Below, piece by piece: positions 9,077-18,400 of a stretch of 64,000 bases of DNA. Below the pieces are notes generated by a model. It saw only the letters and a list, made by a program, of their open reading frames with translations, searched no databases and was not told where the DNA came from. The stretch is from Micromussa lordhowensis. Taxonomy: Eukaryota; Cnidaria; Anthozoa; Scleractinia; Lobophylliidae. Positions within the stretch are counted from its first letter, which is position 1; each line of letters starts with the position of its first letter. The stretch lies in assembly GCA_964020085.1 (NCBI GenBank), contig OZ026607.1:21936106-22000105 (forward strand), written 5' to 3'. The position numbers and the translations under genes are program-made.

Positions 9077-12000
9077 TTGAACGTGAGGGGTCTGGGGGAG
9101 GTCTCAAAACGAAAAGAAATCTTCAATTGGCTCAGAAAAAAAAATTTCTCAATTTATATGCTCCAAGAAGTACATTGCACGGAAAATAACGTTCACCTAT
9201 GGACGGCTGAATGGGGATATAAAGCTCTTTTTAGCTGTTGCTCGAGCAACAAAGCAGGTACATGCATACTCTTTAATAATAATTTTGATTTACAGATCAA
9301 CAAAACACGCTCAGACCCTAACGGTCGCTTTATCATTTGTGACATAAACACAAATGGCACAAGTTTCACTCTCTGTAACCTTTACGCACCAAATGAAGAT
9401 AGACCTGAGTTTTTCAGGGGTATTTCCAACTATTTGCAAGATTTTCAATGCGATGAGATCATTATTGGGGGTGACTTCAACTTAGTCATGGACATTGAGA
9501 AAGATAAGAGAGGGGGGCGCGCTTGCACGCATAAAAATTCCCTCAAAGAGGTTAAAGGAATTTGCGAGACGTGGGACGTCTTAGACATATGGAGAGTATT
9601 GAACCAAGAAGAAGAAAGATACACTTGGCGACGGAAAAAACCGGATATTCAATGTAGGCTTGATTTCTTTCTGACTAGCCAGAGCTTAATTAGCAAAATC
9701 AACACCTCGGATATTGTTCCTGGATACAAAACGGACCATTCAATGATAACCATGGCAATTGTGACAAATTTAAACCCTAGGGGCCCGGGTTTCTGGAAGT
9801 TAAATACATCTTTTCTATCAGAAGATAATTATGTCACCAAAATCAAAAATACGATACAAGAAACAAAAAATGAATATGCAAATAACTCTTCGGTCTCTCC
9901 TGCTCTTCTATGGGAAATGATAAAACTAAAGATAAGGGAGACATCACTAAATTATGCAAAACAAAGAAAAAAAGAAAGAGCTGACCAGACAGAAGAATTA
10001 GAAAAGACCATAACCACCCTCGAAAGAACACTGGAAGACAAAAATATCGAAGGACAACTAAGTGAACAACTCTTAGATGTACTGAAAAGCAAAAAAGAAC
10101 GATACGAAAGCATAATAGAACATCGAACAAAAGGCGCTATTTTGAGGTCGCAGAGCCGCTGGTACAATGAAGGTGAGAAAAATACCAAATACTTCCTTAA
10201 TCTGGAAAAAAGACATTATAAACAAGGAACAATAAGCCAGCTGAGAATAAATAACGATAACTTTATTACAAAGGACAACGACATATTAAAAGAATGCCTT
10301 TCTTTTTATAAAAACTTATACACAACAAAGCTGACTGGTGGACAAGATCCATCCATCAACCAATTTTTCTTTCCGGAAGAAGGCGATGTACATCTCTCAA
10401 AAGCAGAAGAAATTTCCTGTGAAGGCCCACTTACAGAAACAGAATGTTTCTCTTCCTTGAAACAAATGGCCGACAGCAAAACCCCTGGGACAGACGGTCT
10501 ACCAGCAGAGTTCTACAAAATATTTTGGAGCGATATTTCGGACGCTCTTATTGCTGCGCTTAACTTTTCATACGACAGCAATAAATTATCAATTACTCAG
10601 AGACGAGGATTAATAAAACTCATTCCCAAGAAAGAAACAGACCTTAAAAATCTTAAAAATTGGCGACCTTTATCTCTTTTAAACTGCGATTACAAAATAG
10701 CCGCAAAGTCAATCGCAAATAGAATCCAAGCTACCCTCCCAAAACTCATCAATAATGACCAGACAGGATTTATCAAAGGCAGGTTTATTGGTGAAAACAT
10801 ACGTTTGATCGATAGCATCATTAATTACACCGCTAATACAAATATCCCTGGTTTGATTCTGCTTTTAGACTTCGAAAAAGCCTTCGATACCCTTGAATGG
10901 CCATTTATTGAAAAAACGTTACAACACTATGGCTTCGGCCTCTCGATCCAAAAATGGATACGAACTCTTTATTGTGATATTGAAAGCTGCATAATAAACA
11001 ACGGATGGATGAGCGATTGTTTTAAAATCGAAAGAGGGGTGAGACAAGGCTGCCCTTTATCCCCATATTTATTTGTTCTCTCCGTCGAAGTTCTAGCTAA
11101 CGCAATCCGACGGGACCCTAGTATTAAAGGTATCTCAATCAGCCAAAATGAAATCAAATTAAGTCAATATGCCGATGATACCACTTTAATTCTAGATGGC
11201 TCACAAGACACGCTTGAAGCCTCGCTCGACGTTATAGAAAAATTCAGCAAGATATCTGGCCTCAGACTTAACAACAAAAAAACCGAAGTGTTATGGATAG
11301 GTTCAAAGGCGAGAAGCTCAGAGCGCTTGTGTCCAGAAAAAGATTTTAAATGGCAAGAGTTTAAAATTAAAACACTAGGAGTCTGGCTCTCGATAGAGCC
11401 TGAACTAACGATGATGCTGAATTTCGAAGAAAAAAACGAAAAAGTTCAGAACGTACTTAAAAACTGGCAGTATCGAAGATTAAGTTTACTTGGAAAAATC
11501 ACTATATTAAAAAGCCTAGTCGCCTCCCAGCTGGTTAATGTCTTTTCTCCTCTGCAAACAAACCACCAAGCTATCAAAGAATTGAACGAAGCTTTCTATC
11601 ATTTCCTGTGGGATGGGAAACCGGACAAGATTAAAAGAAACATTATAATCAACGAGTATAGCGATGGAGGGCTTAAAATGATTGATCTTTTCGCATTCAA
11701 TAAATCTTTAAAAACTATCTGGATCAAAAAATATCTTGATAAAACAAACATGGGAAAATGGAAACTTTTTTTTGACCTAGAACTTGGCAGATACGGGGGG
11801 GAAGCTGTGTTTTTGGGTAACCTAGACAAAAAAGATACGAAAAACTACTTTCAAACTTCTGATATTTTCATTACTGAAATACTACTGATTTGGACCGAGG
11901 TAAATTTTAATAGCAACATCTCTTCCTTGGAGCAGTATAAAACACAGCGTCTCTGGAATAATTCTTTGATAAGAATCGACCGCAAACCTATATATTTTCG

Positions 12001-12835
12001 AGAATGGCTTGCCAAAGGAATTTTGACAGTTGAGTCTCTTATAAAAGACGAGACCTGTTTCCTCTCCTATACAGAGTTTTTAAACAAATATCATTGCAAA
12101 AGTTGCCCACTTGCTTTCAATGGGATTATTACAACTTTAAAGACAATGAGGATGAGATTTAAGGAAAATATCGACAGGGTGGAAACTGCCGAGGTTGAAT
12201 CTTTCACTAAAGCTTTCCAAAGAACGAAGAAACCCAGTAATTTAACGTACAGAAATCTCGTCGCAACAAAGAGTGAAAAACCAAGAGCTTCCCAAACAAA
12301 ATGGTACAGAGACTGCGACCTCAATGAGGAAGAAATAGATTGGAAAAAAACATTTCAGCTTGCAAGAACATGCACAAAAAGTACCAAAATTATTATTTTC
12401 CAATTTAAATTTCTCCATAGACGTCTGCCCACAAATTCCTTTCTGTATAAGATTGCAATTAAAGATAATGATCTTTGCACCTTTTGTCAGGAAGAAACAG
12501 ACACTTTGCTCCATCTTTTCTGGCAATGCAAGGTGACCTATCTTTTCTGGGGAACCTTTTTTCAATGGCTACAATCATGTTCTTTAATTCAGAAGGGTAG
12601 TCACCTTGTCATGACCACTGCTTTGGGGCTGAAACCAGACAGTTCAAATACAAAACTGCAAATTAATTTCTCCTGTCTCATGAGCAGATACTATATTTGG
12701 AAGTGTAAGTTGAGAGATGAAATTCCCAACCTTCCACAATTTTTTCGCCTTTTGAAAAAAACTTATGAAATTGAAACAAACGAACTCAACCTCCAGCCTG
12801 AAAAATGGAAACTTCTCCTTGGCCACCTTAATTAA
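9077..12835 (+). CDS. LINE ORF2: apurinic-type endonuclease, reverse transcriptase, C-terminal zinc finger
   Basis: About 1250-1275 residues. Counting from codon 9077, the N-terminal exonuclease-endonuclease-phosphatase fold runs to about residue 225, with catalytic-type motifs SLNVRGL, QEVH, GGDFN (131-135) and TDHSM. The reverse transcriptase spans about 480-760 with NWRPLSLLNCDYK, GFIKGRFIGEN, LLLDFEKAFD, RGVRQGCPLSPYLF and YADDTT (about 697-702). A CxxC...HxxxxC finger (CTFCQEETDTLLHLFWQC) sits near 1134. The protein nicks target DNA and copies the element RNA by target-primed reverse transcription. Oddity: the frame is open from 9011 but contains no ATG before the catalytic Asn in SLNVRGL. 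The codon at 9077 is TTG, so initiation must be non-AUG, by reinitiation, or by frameshift. There are no internal stops. Confidence 0.88.
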   Translation: MNVRGLGEVSKRKEIFNWLRKKNFSIYMLQEVHCTENNVHLWTAEWGYKALFSCCSSNKAGTCILFNNNFDLQINKTRSDPNGRFIICDINTNGTSFTLCNLYAPNEDRPEFFRGISNYLQDFQCDEIIIGGDFNLVMDIEKDKRGGRACTHKNSLKEVKGICETWDVLDIWRVLNQEEERYTWRRKKPDIQCRLDFFLTSQSLISKINTSDIVPGYKTDHSMITMAIVTNLNPRGPGFWKLNTSFLSEDNYVTKIKNTIQETKNEYANNSSVSPALLWEMIKLKIRETSLNYAKQRKKERADQTEELEKTITTLERTLEDKNIEGQLSEQLLDVLKSKKERYESIIEHRTKGAILRSQSRWYNEGEKNTKYFLNLEKRHYKQGTISQLRINNDNFITKDNDILKECLSFYKNLYTTKLTGGQDPSINQFFFPEEGDVHLSKAEEISCEGPLTETECFSSLKQMADSKTPGTDGLPAEFYKIFWSDISDALIAALNFSYDSNKLSITQRRGLIKLIPKKETDLKNLKNWRPLSLLNCDYKIAAKSIANRIQATLPKLINNDQTGFIKGRFIGENIRLIDSIINYTANTNIPGLILLLDFEKAFDTLEWPFIEKTLQHYGFGLSIQKWIRTLYCDIESCIINNGWMSDCFKIERGVRQGCPLSPYLFVLSVEVLANAIRRDPSIKGISISQNEIKLSQYADDTTLILDGSQDTLEASLDVIEKFSKISGLRLNNKKTEVLWIGSKARSSERLCPEKDFKWQEFKIKTLGVWLSIEPELTMMLNFEEKNEKVQNVLKNWQYRRLSLLGKITILKSLVASQLVNVFSPLQTNHQAIKELNEAFYHFLWDGKPDKIKRNIIINEYSDGGLKMIDLFAFNKSLKTIWIKKYLDKTNMGKWKLFFDLELGRYGGEAVFLGNLDKKDTKNYFQTSDIFITEILLIWTEVNFNSNISSLEQYKTQRLWNNSLIRIDRKPIYFREWLAKGILTVESLIKDETCFLSYTEFLNKYHCKSCPLAFNGIITTLKTMRMRFKENIDRVETAEVESFTKAFQRTKKPSNLTYRNLVATKSEKPRASQTKWYRDCDLNEEEIDWKKTFQLARTCTKSTKIIIFQFKFLHRRLPTNSFLYKIAIKDNDLCTFCQEETDTLLHLFWQCKVTYLFWGTFFQWLQSCSLIQKGSHLVMTTALGLKPDSSNTKLQINFSCLMSRYYIWKCKLRDEIPNLPQFFRLLKKTYEIETNELNLQPEKWKLLLGHLN

Positions 12836-13262
12836 AGAGCTAAGTGCGAAAATTTGCAAAACTCAAACTCAATCTGCGTGATCTTATCAGTGATATTACC
12901 GATATTAGTGCATTAATTAATATATGAGCCGGAATACTTAAGACAAACTTGATAGAAAGTGGCTAATAAATAAATAAATAAATAAATAAGTTAAGCTAAT
13001 TGTAGTTTGCTAGAAGCAGTAGTATCTGTGTTAATATTGTATAGTATGGTGTATTTTAATACTGTTAAAGTAGTGGCAGTGGTACTCAATTGTAATAGTA
13101 GTATGTATGTAGTAAGTAGTAGTATTCAATAGTAGTGTACGTGTAAGTATCGAATTGTAATGTAAGTAGAGTAAGCAACTGTTGTTTAACTGTAAATAAT
13201 GTGAGTAGACGTATTGTACTGAAAAAAAAAAAAAAAAAAAAAAAAAGTTCTTTTTGGAATAG

Positions 13263-13300
<38 letters not shown>

Positions 13301-13303
<3 letters not shown>

Positions 13304-13670
13304 TCCTCGTGCAATTTGTGACATTTATGCTCTTTTCTGGACACCTTGAAACCGTTTTACATTACCTACGGCAGCATTGTTTACCTTCTAACAATATTTA
13401 AGCTAATCAAAAACCTAAACCACCAATCTCTCCTGTTTTGCCTGGTTTTCTGGTCTAGAATACAACGCGCTCATACAAAACCTTCTACCGGACTGTAATT
13501 CTTGTCTGAGTCATGTGGGGGGTCTCTGGTGATGTAATCTATTTTTAGAAACTGTGCGCGACGCTATTTGCGTCTCTGTGACGTCAACTCACGTCTTCCT
13601 GTGTTTTTCCCCTCCCACCTCAAAAGGAACGAAAGAAATACAGTAGCAAGCGATCAGGGTTACTTATTGA
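13301..13670. other. Flank after the LINE
   Basis: Unique-looking sequence following the LINE poly(A) tail, beginning with the second copy of the candidate target duplication. No gene or recognised repeat. Confidence 0.3.
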
Positions 13671-13677
13671 CTGTAGA

Positions 13678-14085
13678 ATGATATATGTGCTAGTAATCAC
13701 TCTGGCCAATCACAAGTTACACTGGCAATCCAGTAACCAATCAAAACTCGTAGTAAACAAATGTAGCCGACAAAAAGCGCGAACAGACGTGAGCAAGCGA
13801 GTCACGATTGGTTTTGGTTTTACCAGTTCTGATTGGTTGATGAAGCGGCGCACGGTTTTTCAGCCAATCGCTGAATCAAACCAAATGCTAATTATTTTCG
13901 ACACTCAAATGAAAATTGGCATTGGTATCCCACATCCCAGACTGACCTTGCCTATCTCGCTCCGACGAAGGGCTAACGCTCGAAACATCAGCTTTCGAAT
14001 CTCTTTACGGCGGCCAATTCCAATTATCAACTCAGTTGATAAAACCAAATTACCTTATTTCCTGTACTGTACGACTTTATTCCCG
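13678..14085 (+). mobile_element. Penelope-type terminal sequence with ribozyme-like core
   Basis: A repeat that includes an upstream block beginning gtaatcactctggccaatca and a downstream block ctccgacgaagggctaacgc followed by tcgaaacatc and ctctttacggcggccaat. The downstream block is also found on the minus strand at 46830-46965, and the upstream block in reverse orientation at about 23840-23990 and 59930-60060. The arrangement CGACGA, short stem, GAAAC resembles a degenerate hammerhead ribozyme of Penelope-like terminal repeats. A 179-codon frame across it is fortuitous. Confidence 0.5.
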
Positions 14086-14217
14086 GCCATCACGAAATAT
14101 GGAGGCCTAGGAACTAGGCAAATGAGGCAAAGGCTGACTCAGATTCTCGGCATCACAGCTATTATTCAGTCAAATAGATGTACAGGCTACATTATTTTCA
14201 AGTTCCAAGTAAATTAA

Positions 14218-15133
14218 GGGCGCTTTCCATTCGACAAAATTTTTCGGTTTGAAATTCCGGGTATTCCATGCGACGAATGGAACAGTATTTTCCGGTTCCT
14301 TGGACTAACCCGTTCTAGGTCAATGGTCATCAAGTTCCAAGTTTCGCGCGAAAATACGAAAATCAAACGGAGGACTCTTTTATCTTTGTTTACTTGCTTT
14401 CTGGTTGCTCGATCGACGCCGCTGAAGTTAAAATAAACCATGTATTAGGTGAGGGTGACATTATAACTTTTATCGTAAGAATTTAAAAGGAGTCAGCGAC
14501 TAGAGTTAGGGTACGATACCTTTTTATTTTCCTGACGAGTTCAAGAGTCGATTTCGAATGACGAGCGAGCTGTTCACGGCAGTTGTGCTCACATTTCACG
14601 TAGCCCACAGGTATTTTCCGGTGTGCGACACTTGCAGACTGCAGACTACAGACTACATTTAGGTCTAAATAGCACTCTGGTTAGCCTGAATAGCACTCAG
14701 GTTAGCCTGTTTACGGTTAGCTATTGGTAATGGAAATGGAATACAATATTTTAGTGAAAAAGTCTACAGTCTGCAGTCTGCAAGTGTCGCACACCGGGTA
14801 TTTTCGCAGTACTCACTAAAGCGTGTCGAGGCATATGCACTGCAATGATGTTGAACTAATAGATATTTCAGTCGTTTGTCAGGTAGAGCACTAATATTAT
14901 GTTTAGCAGCTTATGCATCAGCCATGTTGAATTCGATTTCCAGGCTCGGAGAAACTAGGCCCGAGCAGGAATGGTCGAATGGAACGGAATTTTCCGGTTA
15001 TTCCGATTTTCCGGAAAAGAGGGTGCACTCAAAACGTATTCCTAAATTTTCGAAAACTTTTCCCGGAATTTTTACCGTTCCATTCAGTTTCGGACCGGAA
15101 ATCTCGGAATTTTTGGCCGAATGGAAAGCGCCC
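14218..15133. mobile_element. Harbinger-type non-autonomous DNA transposon
   Basis: A 916-bp element with terminal inverted repeats GGGCGCTTTCCATTCG and CGAATGGAAAGCGCCC, flanked by the trinucleotide TAA at 14215-14217 and 15134-15136. A 3-bp TWA duplication and G/C-rich termini are typical of PIF/Harbinger. Its ends carry repeated ttccggt/accggaa words. No transposase is present. It contains a nested MULE-type MITE at 14619-14796. Confidence 0.75.
14619..14796. mobile_element. MULE-type MITE nested in the Harbinger element
   Basis: A 178-bp non-coding element with inverted repeats longer than 20 bp (left end CGGTGTGCGACACTTGCAGA, right end its complement). It is flanked by a perfect 9-bp direct repeat, ggtattttc, at 14610-14618 and 14797-14805. 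The interior holds a short direct repeat (gcactctggttagcctg / gcactcaggttagcctg). Because it interrupts the Harbinger element it is the younger of the two. Confidence 0.85.
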
Positions 15134-15416
15134 TAAGTCGTGGAAATCGATCGGACAGTATATTTAATTGTATATGAAGTAGTCTGATTGCGGGCTCAAG
15201 TTGTTTCAAAAACTGTCACGTTCGTCGATCACGTTCGTCACGCTGACCGTCACGTTCACTTCACTTCTCTTTCACCCCACTGTCACTGCAGTCTGGTGGA
15301 ACCTTCTGGCAAAGTGTTGCCATGCTTCGTCCGTTTTGGGATGAGCTAGCACTGTAGTTAGCTCACATTCAAGCAGTAATGCTTAAAGATTGTGCAGAAG
15401 AAAGGTAAACTAAATA

Positions 15417-18400
15417 ATGAATCGCTTGAGTGAACTGTTCGAGAAGCTCAAACTCAGTGCTGAAGAGACAAAAGGGCTTGACGATGGAGCGGTTGAAGCC
15501 ATTATCAGCGCTCTTCAAGCTAACAATGGTGAGGAAATTTTCTGTCAAATTTCTGCGATCAGTTATCCCTTTATAATTAAATCACATTATTCAGACTGAA
15601 TTAGAACGTTTTGTAAAGTGTGATTTTGAGGAGTCTTTCATGTCTTTGTAGGGTGGGGTGGTGCTGTGTTTGTTGTAAGATCTCTTCTTTTACTTTGTTT
15701 TCAGATCAGCTTGATGAAACAACAATTAAAAGCATTCTTGCGACTGTTGTAGCTTTGTTGGAAATAGATGTGCCAGAAAGCAAAGCAAAGGTGTTGATGC
15801 TAATAGCTGAGATTGCAAAATCAGGTAATGAAGGGACTTGAGATTCATCATCAAATTCACTAAGCTGGTAAAGCCGATAAATTAAGGTACCAAGGAGAAA
15901 GGGATCATTTTAACTGTAGGTAGCATTGGCCGACAATATGGACTGATATGTCAACTGACACTCAATCGATACATTGGCCAAGTATCGGTCAACACTTGAG
16001 CGATACATGGCCGATATATATCAGCCGACAGTCGGTCGTGTGTCAGTTGAGTATTGGTTCAAGTATCACTCCAATGTTGATTGAGTATTTGTCTAGTATC
16101 GGTTGGTATGTTGGCTGTTACTCAACACTGTACCAATGCATATGTCGGCCAAGATATTGAGTGATATCCAACAGACCCTCAACCAGCACTCAACTTACTG
16201 TCAGCCAATATATCGGCCATGTATCAGATGAGGCTTGGCCAATACACTGCCGATACTCGGCTGACATATCTATGGAATGTAGGTGGACATATTGATCATT
16301 ATTATATGGAGGAGAGTGTTTTACTGGGAACTAAACCACTCGTAGATTCCATACGCCACTTCATCCGGGACCCGAGTGGCGTATTTTCCGTATGTCACCT
16401 TTGTAAGTGTCGTATCGTTAAATGACGTCACGATTCCCGCCTTTGGTTTTATATTTATGCGTTTGTTTTATGTTTTATATTTAGTCTCCATATAATAAAA
16501 AGAACATTACACATTGGCTCGAAGATATGAATTTTATGTTCTCGTGTGCAAGAACAATATCTCATGAGTGAGCGAAGCGAACGAGTGAGATATTGTCCTT
16601 GCCACTCGAACATAAAATTCATATCTTCCTAAAGGCATGCCAAACTTTGAGAGAATTTTAAATGTCGTGAGTTCATACAAGGTAATTTTAGTCTTTTAAT
16701 ATTGTACTCATATTGTACTATTACCTATTCAATCAGGGTAGTTAACCGTACCTTTCTGGTACGATTTGGTGGCAGATCAGGCAAGGTTGGTCTCACCATG
16801 ATTCGTATTTTGGTGAGAGCAAACGAACCTGGAGCCCAGCACTAACCATCAGGAGCCCAACACTAACCATCAGTACACTGTATGTTGTGTTTCTGTTCTG
16901 GGTTCTCCCTTCTGCCCATGGGGAGGTTCCTCCTAAAAGGAGAACCTTTTTCAGGCTTCAGGTATATAAAAGAGTAAGGATTTCACGAGTTGTGGTGTAT
17001 GAAAGGGTAGGGAAATCTGTCATTAAAGTCCAATGTGGACATGAACTGAATATAATGAAAATACTTCTTTTCTGGTTTAATATGACTTCTTTTTAAGCTT
17101 GATGTTCTCTTGTAATATTGTTCATTGACTTCATTCCAAGGGTTTCGAAAAGGGATGCAGTGTTCCTAAGTAGGTATGTGAAAGGGGTACCTTTTTCATA
17201 ATAAAAAAAGTATACGAAAGAGGTACCTTTTTTATAAAAAAAAGTAAAAAAAAGTATACAAAAGGCGAACCTTTTCTGTCAAAATGGCATTAATATAAAA
17301 AGGTAAGGTGTTAGACCTGGGTGTGGATGAAACTTTGAAGAGTTCCCCCCTTCCCTCCCTGATGTGCCTCCTACTCACGGGGAACGAATGGAGGTACAAT
17401 ATCCTTAAAGGTGCTAGGCATCCTGATAATAGAATAGAATAATAGTATAATATTCTTAAAGGTGCTAGGCATCCTAATAATAGAATAGAATAATAGTATA
17501 ATATTCTTAAAGGTGCTAGGCATCCTAATAATAGAATAGAATAATAGTATAATATCCTTAAAGGTGCTAGGAATCCTAATAATAGAATGGCATAATAGTA
17601 TAATATCCTTAAAGGTGCAAGGCTAGGCTTTATAACACCATTGCTCAAAGCATGCCTCAATCTCTATTTTTAGAGGAGACAAGAGTTCCCTGTGTAGAGG
17701 CTGGAATTATATCAACCATCTTATCTAATCTTGAAAGTGATGATCCAAACATTGTTCTACAGGCCCTGAGAGCTATTGGAAATATCAGTTTTGATAATGG
17801 TAGGTAGTCATCAAACCGTTAATGCAAAATCATGTCAACTTTAGTGTAAACCTCAGTCACCTTGGGAACAACCTTATATTTATTTCATTACCAGCTCAAT
17901 CCTTCAAATTTTCTTTTTCTTTACAGAGCTTGCAAAGTCTTCTTTGCTCGAAAACCAAGGAGCTGAGAAAATTGTGAAGAAGCTTGAAGTTCTCAAAAAC
18001 AGCTTTGATGAAAATAGTGACAACAAGCTGGAGTTGGCTGCATGTGGTTCTATGCTGAATGTTGCAAGTGATGATGGTATAGTCACTGTTGAAATTTTGA
18101 AACTTTAATTCTCCCTACTCATTTTGATAGATTATTTCAATGTAGTTTATGATTATTTATTGGTGCATCACATATTCTAAAGGCATCTCCAGTCGAGTGT
18201 CGATTGATACCCTCGAGCGACACTCGATTGATACGCAATTGACACTCATTTGACACCTCGGCTGACACCCAACCGACACTCCTTTAACATCTCAGTCAAC
18301 AGTCGGTTGACAGTCAACTGATTTTCAATTAATGCATACGAGTCGGTCAACACTCAGCCGACTATCGACTGATTATTGATCAAGTGTCCACTGATTATCG

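Larger units (their letters stand above)
7565..13300 (+). mobile_element. Full-length Tx1/L1-like non-LTR retrotransposon (LINE)
   Basis: Contains, in order, a short 5' region, ORF1 (7639-8580), an unusually long spacer of about 430-500 bp, ORF2 (9011/9077-12835), a 3' untranslated region with a (TAAA)n stretch near 12964-12988, and two A-runs ending at 13300. The 8-bp word agatcctc occurs at 7557-7564 just before the proposed 5' end and at 13301-13308 immediately after the poly(A) tail, and is the likely target-site duplication. Both ORFs are long and uninterrupted, so the copy is young. The clade call rests on the GFIKGRFIGENIRL and YADDTT motifs and the L1-type ORF1. Confidence 0.8.

Noticed and set aside
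13031..13401. Frames rich in Lys or Phe around the A-runs
   Set aside because: They are translations of the LINE poly(A) tail.
13678..14217. 179-codon plus-strand frame
   Set aside because: It spans a dispersed Penelope-associated repeat that also occurs elsewhere without the frame; composition and lack of domains suggest chance.
17232..17660. 142-codon minus-strand frame with a repeated 17-residue unit
   Set aside because: It is the translation of the 51-bp minisatellite and lies antisense to intron 2 of RAP1GDS1; no coding signal outside the repeat.
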